A DNA stretch of 24,587 nt from Acetobacteraceae bacterium (GCA_030039695.1 JASHVB010000915.1:1-24587), one strand, 5' to 3'. Positions 1 through 8,487 are shown, numbered from the stretch's first letter. The notes: a model not told the origin generated them from the sequence alone. Numbers and translations: made by a program.

Positions 1-480
1 GACATGCTCTGCGGGGCCGCGGGAGATTGCGCCGACATGGTCATGTCCGGCGACGCCAAGAAGCCGCTCTAGCGTCAGTTCCTTCGCCGCCGCCACGTTA
101 TCCCCAGCCTCGACAGCTTCGGCCATCTCTTCGGCCTGCGCGACCCGGCACAGTCCGTTGGCTGCTTCCCGCGCTTCATGCACGACCTCGCCACCCAGAC
201 CCCTGTGGCGCGATCGCAGGCAAGCGCGGCGGCGCTCGCTCGGCCGGGCGGCCCTGAAATGGCCGCTCCACCAATCGTCACCGCCGATGCGCTCAACGGA
301 CAGCGCGCAATAGCCGCGAAGGTGGTCGAGGAGGGCGGTGACTATGCGCTGGCAGGAGGGCGAACCAAGGCACGTTGTTCGGTGCCGTGCTGCCCTATCT
401 CGGCGACCCAGACCATGCCCGGAGGTCGTCGTTGACCGACCCCGAAGTCGGCGGTGATCATGGCGAGGAACGACGCGTTC
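1..480 (+). pseudogene. Degenerate ISAs1-family transposase (5' truncated by the window edge)
   Basis: Reading frame 1 from base 1 gives a protein resembling the N-terminal third of ISAs1-family DDE transposases: a LCGA..DCADM stretch, then PSLDSFGHLFGLRDP (family pattern IPS.DTFGR.F..LDP), then ITADALNGQ-like and VVEEGGDYALA segments. The frame is broken by an in-frame TAG at 70-72 and by a frameshift near 355-362. After the shift, the expected GNQGTLFGAVLPYLGDP motif continues in frame 3 from about 363. Similarity fades near 480 at a GDHGEERR stretch that recalls the family's DHGRIETR. The C-terminal catalytic part is absent, so the element is dead. No terminal inverted repeat was found, so its true ends are unknown. 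The match rests on remembered family patterns, not on a search. Confidence 0.75.
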
Positions 481-745
481 TTCGCCCGTCTGCCCACCGC
501 CTCAGGCAAAGCCCATGTACGGTACTGTGGGTGCCTCCGTCCCGCGCATCTGCTGGTCCACGGTAAACCATTCGTGAAGGAGTAGTCGTCGAAGCAGGCG
601 TGGCCTCAACCACGTTCGGGAACGGGGGCTGAAATTGTTCTATTGCTAGGGAGTGGCAAACGGTAAAGCATGATTCTGGCCCCCGGCACCCAGCGGATGC
701 TGGACGAAGTAAAGGAGGACCTCTCGGCAATCAGGAGAGCCCGTC
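481..745. other. Leader region of the giant sensor gene; no gene seen
   Basis: This stretch joins the dead transposase to the 1840-aa sensor gene. I see no credible coding sequence. The useful signal is AGGAGA at 733-738, seven bases before the ATG at 746, which fixes the start of the sensor. A second purine-rich AAAGGAGG lies near 711-718, in front of no useful start codon. The promoter must lie here or inside the transposase remnant, but I could not identify convincing -35/-10 boxes. Confidence 0.4.
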
Positions 746-3700
746 ATGACGGAGTTGGCGGCATACAGGCTTTCACCATTGCTGGAAGGCGAATTTACTG
801 TTTATCGGTGTGCCGACCATGGCCTCGCCCCAACTCTGTTGGTTGTTGCCGCCGGCGAAAACCCTTCAGCGAGCTCACTCAAGTGCCTCGAGCATCAATA
901 CGCGCTGCGGACCGAGCTCGAGGCTACGTGGGCGGCACGTCCCATCGACCTTGTTCATCGCGAGGCCCGGCTCACGCTGATCCTCGAAGATCCCGGTGGC
1001 GAGCCGCTTGAGCGATTGCTTCGCGAACCGCTGGAAATCGCACCGTTTCTGCGCATCGCAGTCCCGCTCGCGGCTGCGATACGCCAGATGCACGCTCGGG
1101 GACTGATCCATAAAGATCTGAAGCCGGCCAACATCCTGGTAGACATGGCAAGCGGGAGCGTGTGGTTGACAGGCTTTGGTGTCGCCACGCGTCTGCCGCG
1201 CGAGCGTCAGGCCCTTGCGCCGCCGGAAGTGATTGCGGGAACGCTCGCCTACATGGCGCCGGAACAGACAGGACGGATGAACCGGTCAATCGATTCCCGG
1301 AGCGATCTCTATGCTTTTGGGGGAATCCTGTATCAAATGCTCACGGGCGGCCTGCCCTTTGCCGCGTCCGACCCATTCGAATGGATCCACTGCCACATCG
1401 CGCGACAGCCGGTCTCGCCCAGCGAACGAGACGATGCCGTGCCGGCGCAGCTCTCCGCGATCGTGATGAAACTCCTCGCAAAGACGCCGGAGGAGCGTTA
1501 CCAAACCGCCGCAGGTGTCGAGGCCGATCTCCGGAGGTGTCTCTCGTCATGGGAGGCGCGTCGCGGAATAGAGCAGTTTCCGCTTGCTGCGCGTGACGTA
1601 CCAGACCGGCTTGTCATCGCGGAAAGGCTGTATGGCCGCGAGGCCGAGATCGACACCCTGCTTGCAGCCTTCAAACGCGTGGTTGACCGAGGAACAACCG
1701 AGTTCGTGCTGGTGTCGGGGTATTCCGGCATAGGTAAGTCATCGATCGTCAATGAGCTGCACAAGGCGGTTCCGCCACGAGGCCTGTTTGCCGTCGGAAA
1801 GTTTGATCAGTACAAACGAGACATTCCATACGCGACCCTGGCGCAGGCCTTCCAGAGCCTCGTCCGTCAATTGCTCAGTATGGAAATTACGGAGCTGGAC
1901 CTCTGGCGAAACGCGTTGCTGGAGGCGCTTGGTCCGAATGGCCAGCTCATGGTCAACCTGATCCCCGAGCTTGCTCTTGTCACTGGGGAGCAACCGCCAG
2001 TTCCCGACCTCGCGCCGCAAGATCGGCAGAAACGCTTTCAATTGGTGTTCCAGCGGTTCCTCAACGTATTCGCTCGACCCGAACACCCGCTCGCCTTGTT
2101 CCTCGACGACCTTCAATGGATGGATGCTGCGAGCCTTGAATTGATAGGGCACCTTGTGACCGAGCCGGAGGTGCAGCATTTGATGCTGGTTGGCGCCTAT
2201 CGTGACAATGAAGTCGGCCCGTCGCACCCGCTGATGCGGACGCTGGAATCCATCCGCAAGGGCGGCCGGAGCATTCAGGAAATCCTGGTTGCACCACTCA
2301 CGCCCGCCGATATTGGGCAACTCATCGCAGATTCGGTTCATTGCGAACGGGACATTGCCCAACCGCTCGCGGAACTGGTGCACGAGAAGACCGCAGGCAA
2401 TCCCTTCTTCGCTGTTCAGTTCCTGATGGCTTTGGCCGAGGAGGAGCTGCTGGTATTTAACCACGGGGCAGCAGTCTGGACCTGGAACCTGCCTGCCATC
2501 CATGCCAAAGGCTTTACTGACAACGTGGCCGATCTGATGACCGCGAAGCTCAGCCAGTTGCCCGATGTGACGAAGGAAGCTTTGGGACAACTTGCTTGTC
2601 TGGGCAACGTCGCCCAGATCGCCACCATGGCCTTGGTGTACGGCGAATCCGAGGCACGGGTCCACGAGGGATTGTGGGAAGCAGTTCGGGCGGGTCTCGT
2701 AGCTCCCGTTGGTGACGTCTATGCGTTCCTGCACGACCGCGTCCAGGAGGCGGCCTATGCGTTGATCCCCAAACCTGAACTGGCTGCCACGCATCTCCGC
2801 ATTGGCCGTTCTCTTGCATCGCGCGTCGCGCCGGGAGAATCCGAAGACATTATTTTCGACGTTGTCAACCATTTCAATCGCAGTGTAGAAATGATCACCT
2901 TACAGGAGGAGCGTGAGCAGGTCGCCGGTCTCAACCTCATGGCGGGCACGCGTGCCAAAAACGCTAGCGCTTATTCTTCAGCGTTGACGTACCTCACCGC
3001 TGGAGCTGGCTTGTTGGGGGGGGACTGCTGGGAGAGAATGTATGACCTTGCCTTTGCGCTGGAGCTACATCGCGCCGAATGTGAGTTTTTGATTGGTGAT
3101 CTTGCGGCGGCGGAAGAGCGGCTATTGCGGCTTTCTCGCCGCACCGGAAGTCTCGCAGACGAAGCCGCGGTTGCGGGTTTACGTATGGATCTCTACACGC
3201 TGCTGATCCGGAACGATAGCGCGGTCGCCGTATGTCTCGAGTACCTGCAGCGGGTTGGGATTGAGTGGTCGCCGCATCCGACAAACGAGGACGTATGGCA
3301 AGAGTACGAGAGGATTTGGCAACGGCTCGGATCCCGCTCGATCGAGGAGCTGATCGACCTGCCCGTCATGACCGATTCTGCGACGCTCGCAACAATGGAG
3401 GTCCTCACCAAGCTCATGCCGCCCGCTTTTATGAGCGATGAAAACCTCGCCTGTTTGATGTCCGCTCGCATGGTGAACCTGAGCCTCGAGCATGGCAATG
3501 GCAACGCATCCTGCTGCGGTTATGTCTGGTTTGGCATGGTCCTAGGGTCATATTTCGGCGACCATTCGTCGGCATTGCGGTTCAGTCAGCTCAGTGTTGA
3601 GCTGATAAGCCAACGCGGACTGGATGCCTTCATGGCCCGCGTTTACATGAACTTTGGAAATGGCAATACCTGGACGCAGCACATCCGATCCAGCTATGCG

Positions 3701-6268
3701 TTTGTTCAGCGCGCCTTCGACGCGGCAAACAGAGCAGGCGACCTCGTCTATGCGGGCCATTGCTGGAACAATCTGGTCACCATTGGTCTGGCCTGTGGCG
3801 ATGCTCTGAGCGACGTAGAGCGTGAGGCTGTCAATGGGCTTGAGTTCGCCCGGAAACTGCAGTTCGGAATCGTGGTCGACATGATCACGGGCCAGTTGCG
3901 TCTGATCCGACTTCTGCGAGGCCTGACGAGTGAGTTCACCTCCTTCGACGACTCCGATTTCGATGAGACCGAATTCGAGCAGCGCCTTGAGGCGAATCCA
4001 AATCTCGCACTACCCGCTTGTTTCTATTGGGTTCGCAAGCTGCAAGCGCATGTATGGGCGAATGACTATTCCTCTGCTCTCGGGGCCGCTGAAAAGGCGC
4101 AAGAACTTCTTTGGACGTCGCGGCCGTTCTTCGAACATGCCGAGTATCATTTCTATTCGGGATTGGCTCGGGCCGCGTCCAGCGACGTTGTGCCGGGGCA
4201 GGGGAGCGCTGAAGATCTGGTGACACTCACCGCCCACTATCGGCAGATGGAAATCTGGGCCGAGCATTGCCCGAGCAATTTTGAAGACCGGAGGTTGCTA
4301 CTCGCGGCGGAGATGGCGCGCCTCGAAGGCCGTATACTCGACGCCGAGCGCCTCTATGAAGACGCCATCCGGATCGCGCACGAGAGCGGCTTCGTTCAGA
4401 ACGAGGCGCTTGGCAATGAAATCGCTGCGCGATTTTACGCGGCGCGAAACTTGAGAACGATCGCTGACTCCTATCTCGAGAAGGCCCGCTATTGCTGTCT
4501 TCGCTGGGGTGCCGAAGGCAAGGCACGTCAACTCGAGCAATCGCACCCGCAACTCCGCGAGGAGCCCGCGCCTGTGCCGCTTACGGCAACGATGGACGCG
4601 CCGCTTGCGAAATTTGATCTCGCCGCCGTTCTCAAAATGTACCAAGCAGTGTCGGGCGAGATTGTCCTTGAGAAGTTGGTCGAAACACTCATGGTGCTCG
4701 CAGTCGAGCATGCCGGTGCCGAACGCGGCCTTCTGGTTCTCGGGCAAGCGGATGAACAGTTGATCGAAGCCGAGGCTACAACCGGTCGCGATACGGTGAA
4801 GGTTCGTCTGCTCGGGACGCCGGCAACGCCCTCGGATCTGCCGAACTCTGTGCTTCAGTACGTCACCCGGACCCACGACAGTGTGATACTGGATGCAGCC
4901 CTGACCCAGAGCCCATTTTCCGCCGATCCGTACATCCGTCAGAAGCATGCAAGGTCAGTCCTTTGCTTGCCCCTGTTAAAGCAGGCAATGTTGATTGGCA
5001 TCCTGTATCTCGAAAACAATCTCGCATCGCACGTGTTCACTCCGGCCCGGATAGCCGTCCTGAAGCTATTGGCGTCACAGGCCGCGATCTCCATTGAGAA
5101 TGCACGCCTCTATGCCAACCTGATCAGTGAGAATCGCGACCGGCGAAGGGCCGAGAACAAACTGCGGCGTAGCGAAGCGTCGCTCGCTCAGGCCCAGCAG
5201 ATCAGCCACACGGGTAGTTGGCGTCGGAACGTCGATACCGGACTAGTCGATGGCTCGGCAGAACTCTTTTATCTCTTCGGCATCGCTCCAGGAACCAATC
5301 CGCTACCCTTCACAACATTCATGGACCGAATTCACCCGGAAGATCGGTTCGCGTTCGGACAAGTGCTCGAGCAGGCAGCGTTCGAACGAACACGCTATCA
5401 ATATGAGTTTAGAGTCGTTCTGCCAGACGGATCGATCAAGTACCTGCTAGCCGTTGGCCAGCCGGACAACGCCGAGGGCAGCGGCAACGAATTCGTCGGC
5501 ACGGTTATGGACATCACCGAACGCAGACACGCCGAGGAGACGCTGAGAAACACTCAGGCGGAACTGGTCCGCGTCGCGCGGTTGACGACCATGGGTCAGC
5601 TCGTTGCCTCCATTGCCCATGAGATCAATCAACCGCTGGCCGCAATCTTGACCAACGGCAATGCCTGCCTGCGCTGGCTGAACCGGGACGAGCCCAACCT
5701 TGGCGAAGCGCGGGCCGCCGTCACCCGCGTCGTGCGAGACGCTCAACGCGGTGGCGACGTCATCCACAGTCTGCGGGCGCTCACGCGCAGATCCGCGCCG
5801 CACAAGACCGAACTCACCATCAACGGCGCCATCCAGGAAGTTCTGTCACTGACACACACCGAGCTGCAACAGCATACCATTGTTCTTCACACCGCTCTGT
5901 CCGGCGACGTTCGCCCGGTGCTCGGCGACCGGGTTCAATTGCAGCAGGTGCTGCTGAATCTGATTACCAACGCGATCGATGCGATGAGCACGGTCATGGA
6001 CCACACCAGAGAGCTGCTGGTGTCCTCGACACAAGCCGAGAATGATGATGTTCTTGTTGCGATCGCAGACACCGGTGCGGGGCTCGATCCGGCGGCGGCG
6101 GAGCGCCTTTTCGAGCCCTTCTTCACGACGAAATCCGACGGGCTTGGTATGGGACTGTCGATCTGCCGCTCAATAATCGAGTCGCATGGCGGGCAGTTGT
6201 GGGTGTCATCCAACGTGCCGTACGGCACAGTCTTTCAATTCACCGTACCCGCGGTGCCGCCGACCTGA
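746..6268 (+). CDS. Giant hybrid sensor: kinase-like domain, AAA/STAND ATPase, TPR-like region, GAF, PAS, histidine kinase
   Basis: The 1840-aa protein has the architecture annotated as trifunctional serine/threonine kinase/ATP-binding protein/sensor histidine kinase. A Ser/Thr-kinase-like domain (about 1-270) carries HKDLKPAN at 122-129 and YMAPEQ, but the DFG motif reads GFG at 143-145 and no glycine loop is obvious. An AAA_16-type ATPase follows, with Walker A GYSGIGKSS (325-333) and Walker B FLDDLQW (452-458). A helical TPR-like stretch (about 660-1270), a GAF domain (about 1290-1457) and a PAS domain (about 1476-1596) come next. The histidine kinase core has the phospho-acceptor H1625 in IAHEINQPL, an N-box (1738-1742) and a G box with DTGAGL. 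No transmembrane segment or receiver domain is evident, so it is probably cytosolic and signals to a response regulator outside the window. The start is supported by AGGAGA at 733-738. The ligand is unknown. Confidence 0.93.
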   Translation: MTELAAYRLSPLLEGEFTVYRCADHGLAPTLLVVAAGENPSASSLKCLEHQYALRTELEATWAARPIDLVHREARLTLILEDPGGEPLERLLREPLEIAPFLRIAVPLAAAIRQMHARGLIHKDLKPANILVDMASGSVWLTGFGVATRLPRERQALAPPEVIAGTLAYMAPEQTGRMNRSIDSRSDLYAFGGILYQMLTGGLPFAASDPFEWIHCHIARQPVSPSERDDAVPAQLSAIVMKLLAKTPEERYQTAAGVEADLRRCLSSWEARRGIEQFPLAARDVPDRLVIAERLYGREAEIDTLLAAFKRVVDRGTTEFVLVSGYSGIGKSSIVNELHKAVPPRGLFAVGKFDQYKRDIPYATLAQAFQSLVRQLLSMEITELDLWRNALLEALGPNGQLMVNLIPELALVTGEQPPVPDLAPQDRQKRFQLVFQRFLNVFARPEHPLALFLDDLQWMDAASLELIGHLVTEPEVQHLMLVGAYRDNEVGPSHPLMRTLESIRKGGRSIQEILVAPLTPADIGQLIADSVHCERDIAQPLAELVHEKTAGNPFFAVQFLMALAEEELLVFNHGAAVWTWNLPAIHAKGFTDNVADLMTAKLSQLPDVTKEALGQLACLGNVAQIATMALVYGESEARVHEGLWEAVRAGLVAPVGDVYAFLHDRVQEAAYALIPKPELAATHLRIGRSLASRVAPGESEDIIFDVVNHFNRSVEMITLQEEREQVAGLNLMAGTRAKNASAYSSALTYLTAGAGLLGGDCWERMYDLAFALELHRAECEFLIGDLAAAEERLLRLSRRTGSLADEAAVAGLRMDLYTLLIRNDSAVAVCLEYLQRVGIEWSPHPTNEDVWQEYERIWQRLGSRSIEELIDLPVMTDSATLATMEVLTKLMPPAFMSDENLACLMSARMVNLSLEHGNGNASCCGYVWFGMVLGSYFGDHSSALRFSQLSVELISQRGLDAFMARVYMNFGNGNTWTQHIRSSYAFVQRAFDAANRAGDLVYAGHCWNNLVTIGLACGDALSDVEREAVNGLEFARKLQFGIVVDMITGQLRLIRLLRGLTSEFTSFDDSDFDETEFEQRLEANPNLALPACFYWVRKLQAHVWANDYSSALGAAEKAQELLWTSRPFFEHAEYHFYSGLARAASSDVVPGQGSAEDLVTLTAHYRQMEIWAEHCPSNFEDRRLLLAAEMARLEGRILDAERLYEDAIRIAHESGFVQNEALGNEIAARFYAARNLRTIADSYLEKARYCCLRWGAEGKARQLEQSHPQLREEPAPVPLTATMDAPLAKFDLAAVLKMYQAVSGEIVLEKLVETLMVLAVEHAGAERGLLVLGQADEQLIEAEATTGRDTVKVRLLGTPATPSDLPNSVLQYVTRTHDSVILDAALTQSPFSADPYIRQKHARSVLCLPLLKQAMLIGILYLENNLASHVFTPARIAVLKLLASQAAISIENARLYANLISENRDRRRAENKLRRSEASLAQAQQISHTGSWRRNVDTGLVDGSAELFYLFGIAPGTNPLPFTTFMDRIHPEDRFAFGQVLEQAAFERTRYQYEFRVVLPDGSIKYLLAVGQPDNAEGSGNEFVGTVMDITERRHAEETLRNTQAELVRVARLTTMGQLVASIAHEINQPLAAILTNGNACLRWLNRDEPNLGEARAAVTRVVRDAQRGGDVIHSLRALTRRSAPHKTELTINGAIQEVLSLTHTELQQHTIVLHTALSGDVRPVLGDRVQLQQVLLNLITNAIDAMSTVMDHTRELLVSSTQAENDDVLVAIADTGAGLDPAAAERLFEPFFTTKSDGLGMGLSICRSIIESHGGQLWVSSNVPYGTVFQFTVPAVPPT

Positions 6269-6281
6269 GTCTCACTAACTT

Positions 6282-6307
6282 CCGTATCTGACCCATGATA
6301 CGGGTCA
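6282..6307 (+). terminator. Two mutually exclusive hairpins just after the sensor gene
   Basis: CCGTATC (6282-6288) pairs perfectly with GATACGG (6297-6303) across an 8-nt loop. The overlapping TGACCC (6289-6294) pairs with GGGTCA (6302-6307). Both cannot form at once. The site starts 13 bases after the stop codon, which suits a 3' end structure, but no U-tract follows, so a classic intrinsic terminator is not supported. Confidence 0.35.
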
Positions 6308-6919
6308 AGAGCGGTCACTAGGCTTGGTCGGTTTGCTAGCGTCGCGCCAGAGTGTAATCGTCTGTGATGGTTTTCAGAGGCGCCAAGGGGTCGTTCTCCT
6401 GGCTGTCGCGGGGTCCCACGTCGCAGCAATGCTTTTTGACGTTGGTTGCAACCTCTGACGGGCGCCAACAGGACATTTTCTTCCCCGCCGGGGGCCCATC
6501 CCGGCAGGGTGTCATAATTCGGCACGCGACAGTGACGTCCGGCCGGATGTCCAACCGTGAAATTCCGACACCGGTGAAGCTGCGCACGCTGGTGGCGTTC
6601 ATCAACGAAAATCTGTCATCACCGCTAACCCGCAGCTCAGATAGCGGGGATTATGTCATGTCTGCTTAGGGTCGAGCTGATTAGGGTCGAGCTGAGTGAA
6701 AGGGCTATGCTGTAATGTTCCGGCGTACTATCGTGTTCCGATTCAGGTTGCGGAGCGACCGCAAGGGGTCAAGGCCACAAGGCATTCGGGCGCTCTCCCG
6801 TCGCATCGGCTCTGCCGCTTGACAGTCGATCAGTCATTGGAGCCGGTTAGGAAATTGGGGCTTGCCCGGCTCGATCGGGGCGTAAGTCTATGTCCGGCAC
6901 TGATTTGCCGAGGTGCCGC
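6308..6919. other. Decayed non-coding stretch with a 15-bp tandem duplication
   Basis: No convincing gene is present. A short open frame at 6364-6669 (plus) ends in a helical-looking segment (VKLRTLVAFINENL) faintly like the C-terminus of LysR-type regulators, but nothing upstream in that frame supports the idea. An exact 15-bp tandem duplication (TTAGGGTCGAGCTGA) lies at 6666-6680 and 6681-6695. The stretch ends at the start of an IS5-type transposase remnant and reads as accumulated insertion debris. Confidence 0.4.
6666..6695. repeat. Exact 15-bp tandem duplication
   Basis: TTAGGGTCGAGCTGA occurs twice head to tail (6666-6680, 6681-6695) with no spacer and no mismatch. It may be a slippage product or a footprint of past insertion in this decayed region. 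Confidence 0.85.
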
Positions 6920-7114
6920 ATGTGGACGAACGAGAACCGCTGCCGCTGCGACCGCAGCCATCTGCGCTATCAGAGCGACGTGACGGACGAGGAATCGCGG
7001 GAGATCGAGCCGCTGATCCCGCCGGCCAAGCCTGGGGGCACAAGCCGAGTGACTTCCGCTTCGACCAACGCGTCCTCGAAGGTGTACTCCGGCGCCACCC
7101 TCCGTCCGCTCTAG
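6920..7114 (+). pseudogene. IS5-type transposase, N-terminal remnant
   Basis: From the ATG at 6920 the translation begins MWTNENRCRCDRSHLRYQSD and continues DVTDEESREIEPLIPPAKPGG. This is the characteristic N-terminus of a group of IS5-family transposases (family form: SDLTDEEW..IEPLIPPAK.GG). Similarity stops near 7039, after about 40 residues. The frame then runs through unrelated sequence to a TAG at 7112-7114. The whole DDE catalytic domain is missing. The right junction of the remnant probably lies near 7040-7110, where a minus-strand gene fragment begins. It cannot make a functional transposase. Confidence 0.7.
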
Positions 7115-7201
7115 CTCCTCGCGCGCCATCCCAAGCAATTGGATTGCTCGGTCCAAGGGGTCGTTGGGCAAACTGGCCGAAAGATCAGCGGTTTGAGTCA
7201 T
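7100..7201 (-). pseudogene. Truncated 5' end of an unidentified small gene
   Basis: On the minus strand an ATG at 7201-7199 opens a coherent frame beginning MTQTADLSASLPNDPLDRAI and continuing QLLGMAREELER. It looks like a genuine soluble helical N-terminus, with a weak AAGG four bases before the ATG. After about 32 residues the sequence meets the IS5-type remnant and reads on as low-complexity shadow sequence. I infer that an insertion cut this gene. I do not recognise the family. Confidence 0.3.
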
Positions 7202-7409
7202 CGGCCTTACATTAGCAACGAACCGATCTAGCAAAAGATGTCCCAGGACTTAGCGCTACGTGCCGAACTGCGCAGAGGACGTGAACTTAAGGCCGCATGG
7301 CATTGGTGAGATAGCAGTTCCGCGGAAGGGCAAACGAACCGTATGGATACCCTCTATCATCACACAAGCCCGTGCTGACTGTCAGCTCAAGGGGATCGGG
7401 GCTATCAGG

Positions 7410-7710
7410 GCCATGCCGCGCGCCGGCGGGGCCGGGTATTTGACCGCCGCGTTCCATCGCGCCGGCATGACGTCCGGTATGTGCGTGCAGCGCGTTGACG
7501 TTGACAGCGTCGCTCCAACGATCGTGTCGCAGATCATCCGGCTGCGGTTGACCAATTATGGGCCAACGCCCGATGCGCCTGCCCCGGCCATTTTGAAGGT
7601 GGCGCATCCAGAGCGGTGCATCTGGTCTTTGGAGAATTGGAGGATCCACCATCGCGCCGCAGCTTGCGCAGACATTGCCGCCGGTGCAGGGAGTGAAGCG
7701 GGTCGAGGAG
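7410..7710 (+). pseudogene. Fragment of an aminoglycoside-phosphotransferase-like enzyme, frameshifted
   Basis: In frame 3 the translation contains GYLTAAFHRAG, then a run with RLRLTNYGPTPDAPAPAILK and VAHPER. This resembles the N-lobe of the aminoglycoside-phosphotransferase/ecdysteroid-kinase-like superfamily in Proteobacteria (family form: WLTAALR.AG, then RLRLTYDGP..APASLILK..HP, where the Lys is the ATP-binding lysine). After about 7630 the likely continuation (STIAPQLAQTLPPV) is in frame 1, so a frameshift is present. The C-lobe with the catalytic HGD and metal-binding motifs is missing. The frame-3 part happens to be continuous with the cupin gene downstream, which makes that ORF look longer than the real gene. 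This is a remembered family pattern, not a search result. Confidence 0.4.
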
Positions 7711-7829
7711 ACGTGGCTATCACCCTTCCGCGTTTTGCCACGAGGTTTTTACCGGCCGCCCCTTGTCAGCTGCGCGCTCACCTCAGACTTGCACCACCGT
7801 CGATTTGCATCGAGGAAGGTTGCAATGCC

Positions 7830-8342
7830 ATGGACACATTGCTGTCCGGCCGCCGAGAGCTGCTGCTAACGCCGCTGCTGGCCGCTTTGCCGATGGCGTT
7901 CGCGGAACAGGCGCAGGCCGACAAGATCAATCCCGACTGGACCATCGTTCGCCTGCCCGATCAGATCAAATGGCAGAAGCAGGGGTCGTTCAATCGGGGT
8001 TTCGAAACGGCGCCGCTGTTCGGGTCAATCAACGAACAGGGCCTCTATTTCATCCTTGTGAAATGGGATCCCGGCTACATGAGCGCGCCGCATTCCTATG
8101 CCACGGACCGGCTGTGCGTCGTCGTTTCGGGCACCTGGTGGGTGAACAGCGGCGCAGACTTTGAGCCGGAGAACACGGTTCCCGCGCCGGCCGGCAGCTT
8201 TGTCCGCCGCGTCGCCGGCACGCCGCATTACGACGGCGTCAGAGCGGACGGCAGGGAGCCTGCTGTCATCGCTATCTGTGGGATGGGTCCGGTCAATCTG
8301 CGATTGGTCGATCCGAGCAAGCCGGGATGGCGGAAGGTCTGA
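7830..8342 (+). CDS. Secreted cupin-fold protein, function unknown
   Basis: This 170-aa protein starts with a signal peptide: Arg residues at 8-9, a hydrophobic core at about 11-25, and a likely cleavage after A30 (AQA|DK). The mature part is a single small beta-barrel of the cupin type. It includes PHSYATDRLCVVVSGTWW, which occupies the place of cupin motif 1 with His present and a Tyr where the second His often is, and a PAGSFVRRVAGTPHYDG segment resembling motif 2. The metal site may therefore be incomplete. The ATG at 7830 was preferred over the longer upstream reading because it has AGGAAGG at 7813-7819 and begins exactly at the signal peptide, while the upstream in-frame part is a pseudogene fragment. 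It probably acts in the periplasm. No substrate can be inferred. Confidence 0.75.
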   Translation: MDTLLSGRRELLLTPLLAALPMAFAEQAQADKINPDWTIVRLPDQIKWQKQGSFNRGFETAPLFGSINEQGLYFILVKWDPGYMSAPHSYATDRLCVVVSGTWWVNSGADFEPENTVPAPAGSFVRRVAGTPHYDGVRADGREPAVIAICGMGPVNLRLVDPSKPGWRKV

Positions 8343-8361
8343 TACCAACCGACCTATCCAG

Positions 8362-8474
8362 TGACCGGTCTCGATAAGGGTTATTACGTGCTGGACGCCT
8401 GCTATCCGAGTCTCTCGCTCGGTCCGTGTCGGCTGGCGTCCAGCGCGTCCGATACCCCTTAACGAGACCGGTCA
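8362..8474. repeat. 113-bp nested palindromic element (MITE/REP-like or structured RNA)
   Basis: The outer arms are 8362-8399 and 8435-8474. The outermost 12 bases (TGACCGGTCTCG) match perfectly, then TAAGGG, TAT and CG blocks match with small differences, and the arms end in a perfect 10-bp block, GCTGGACGCC (8390-8399) against GGCGTCCAGC (8435-8444). A third hairpin, CCGAG (8406-8410) with CTCGG (8418-8422), sits in the apical loop. The element starts 20 bases after the cupin stop codon and ends 13 bases before the ATG of a truncated ORF. The near full-length self-complementarity suggests a miniature mobile or REP-type repeat, or a stable 3' RNA structure. No second copy is visible in this window. 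Confidence 0.8.
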
Positions 8475-8487
8475 TGGGAGGTCTGCG

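Noticed and set aside
1739..2872. 377-aa minus-strand open frame
   Set aside because: It lies wholly inside the sensor gene's AAA ATPase region on the opposite strand and shows no recognisable domain.
6364..6669. Possible LysR-type regulator remnant
   Set aside because: Only about 15 residues resemble a LysR C-terminus, and nothing upstream in the frame supports it.
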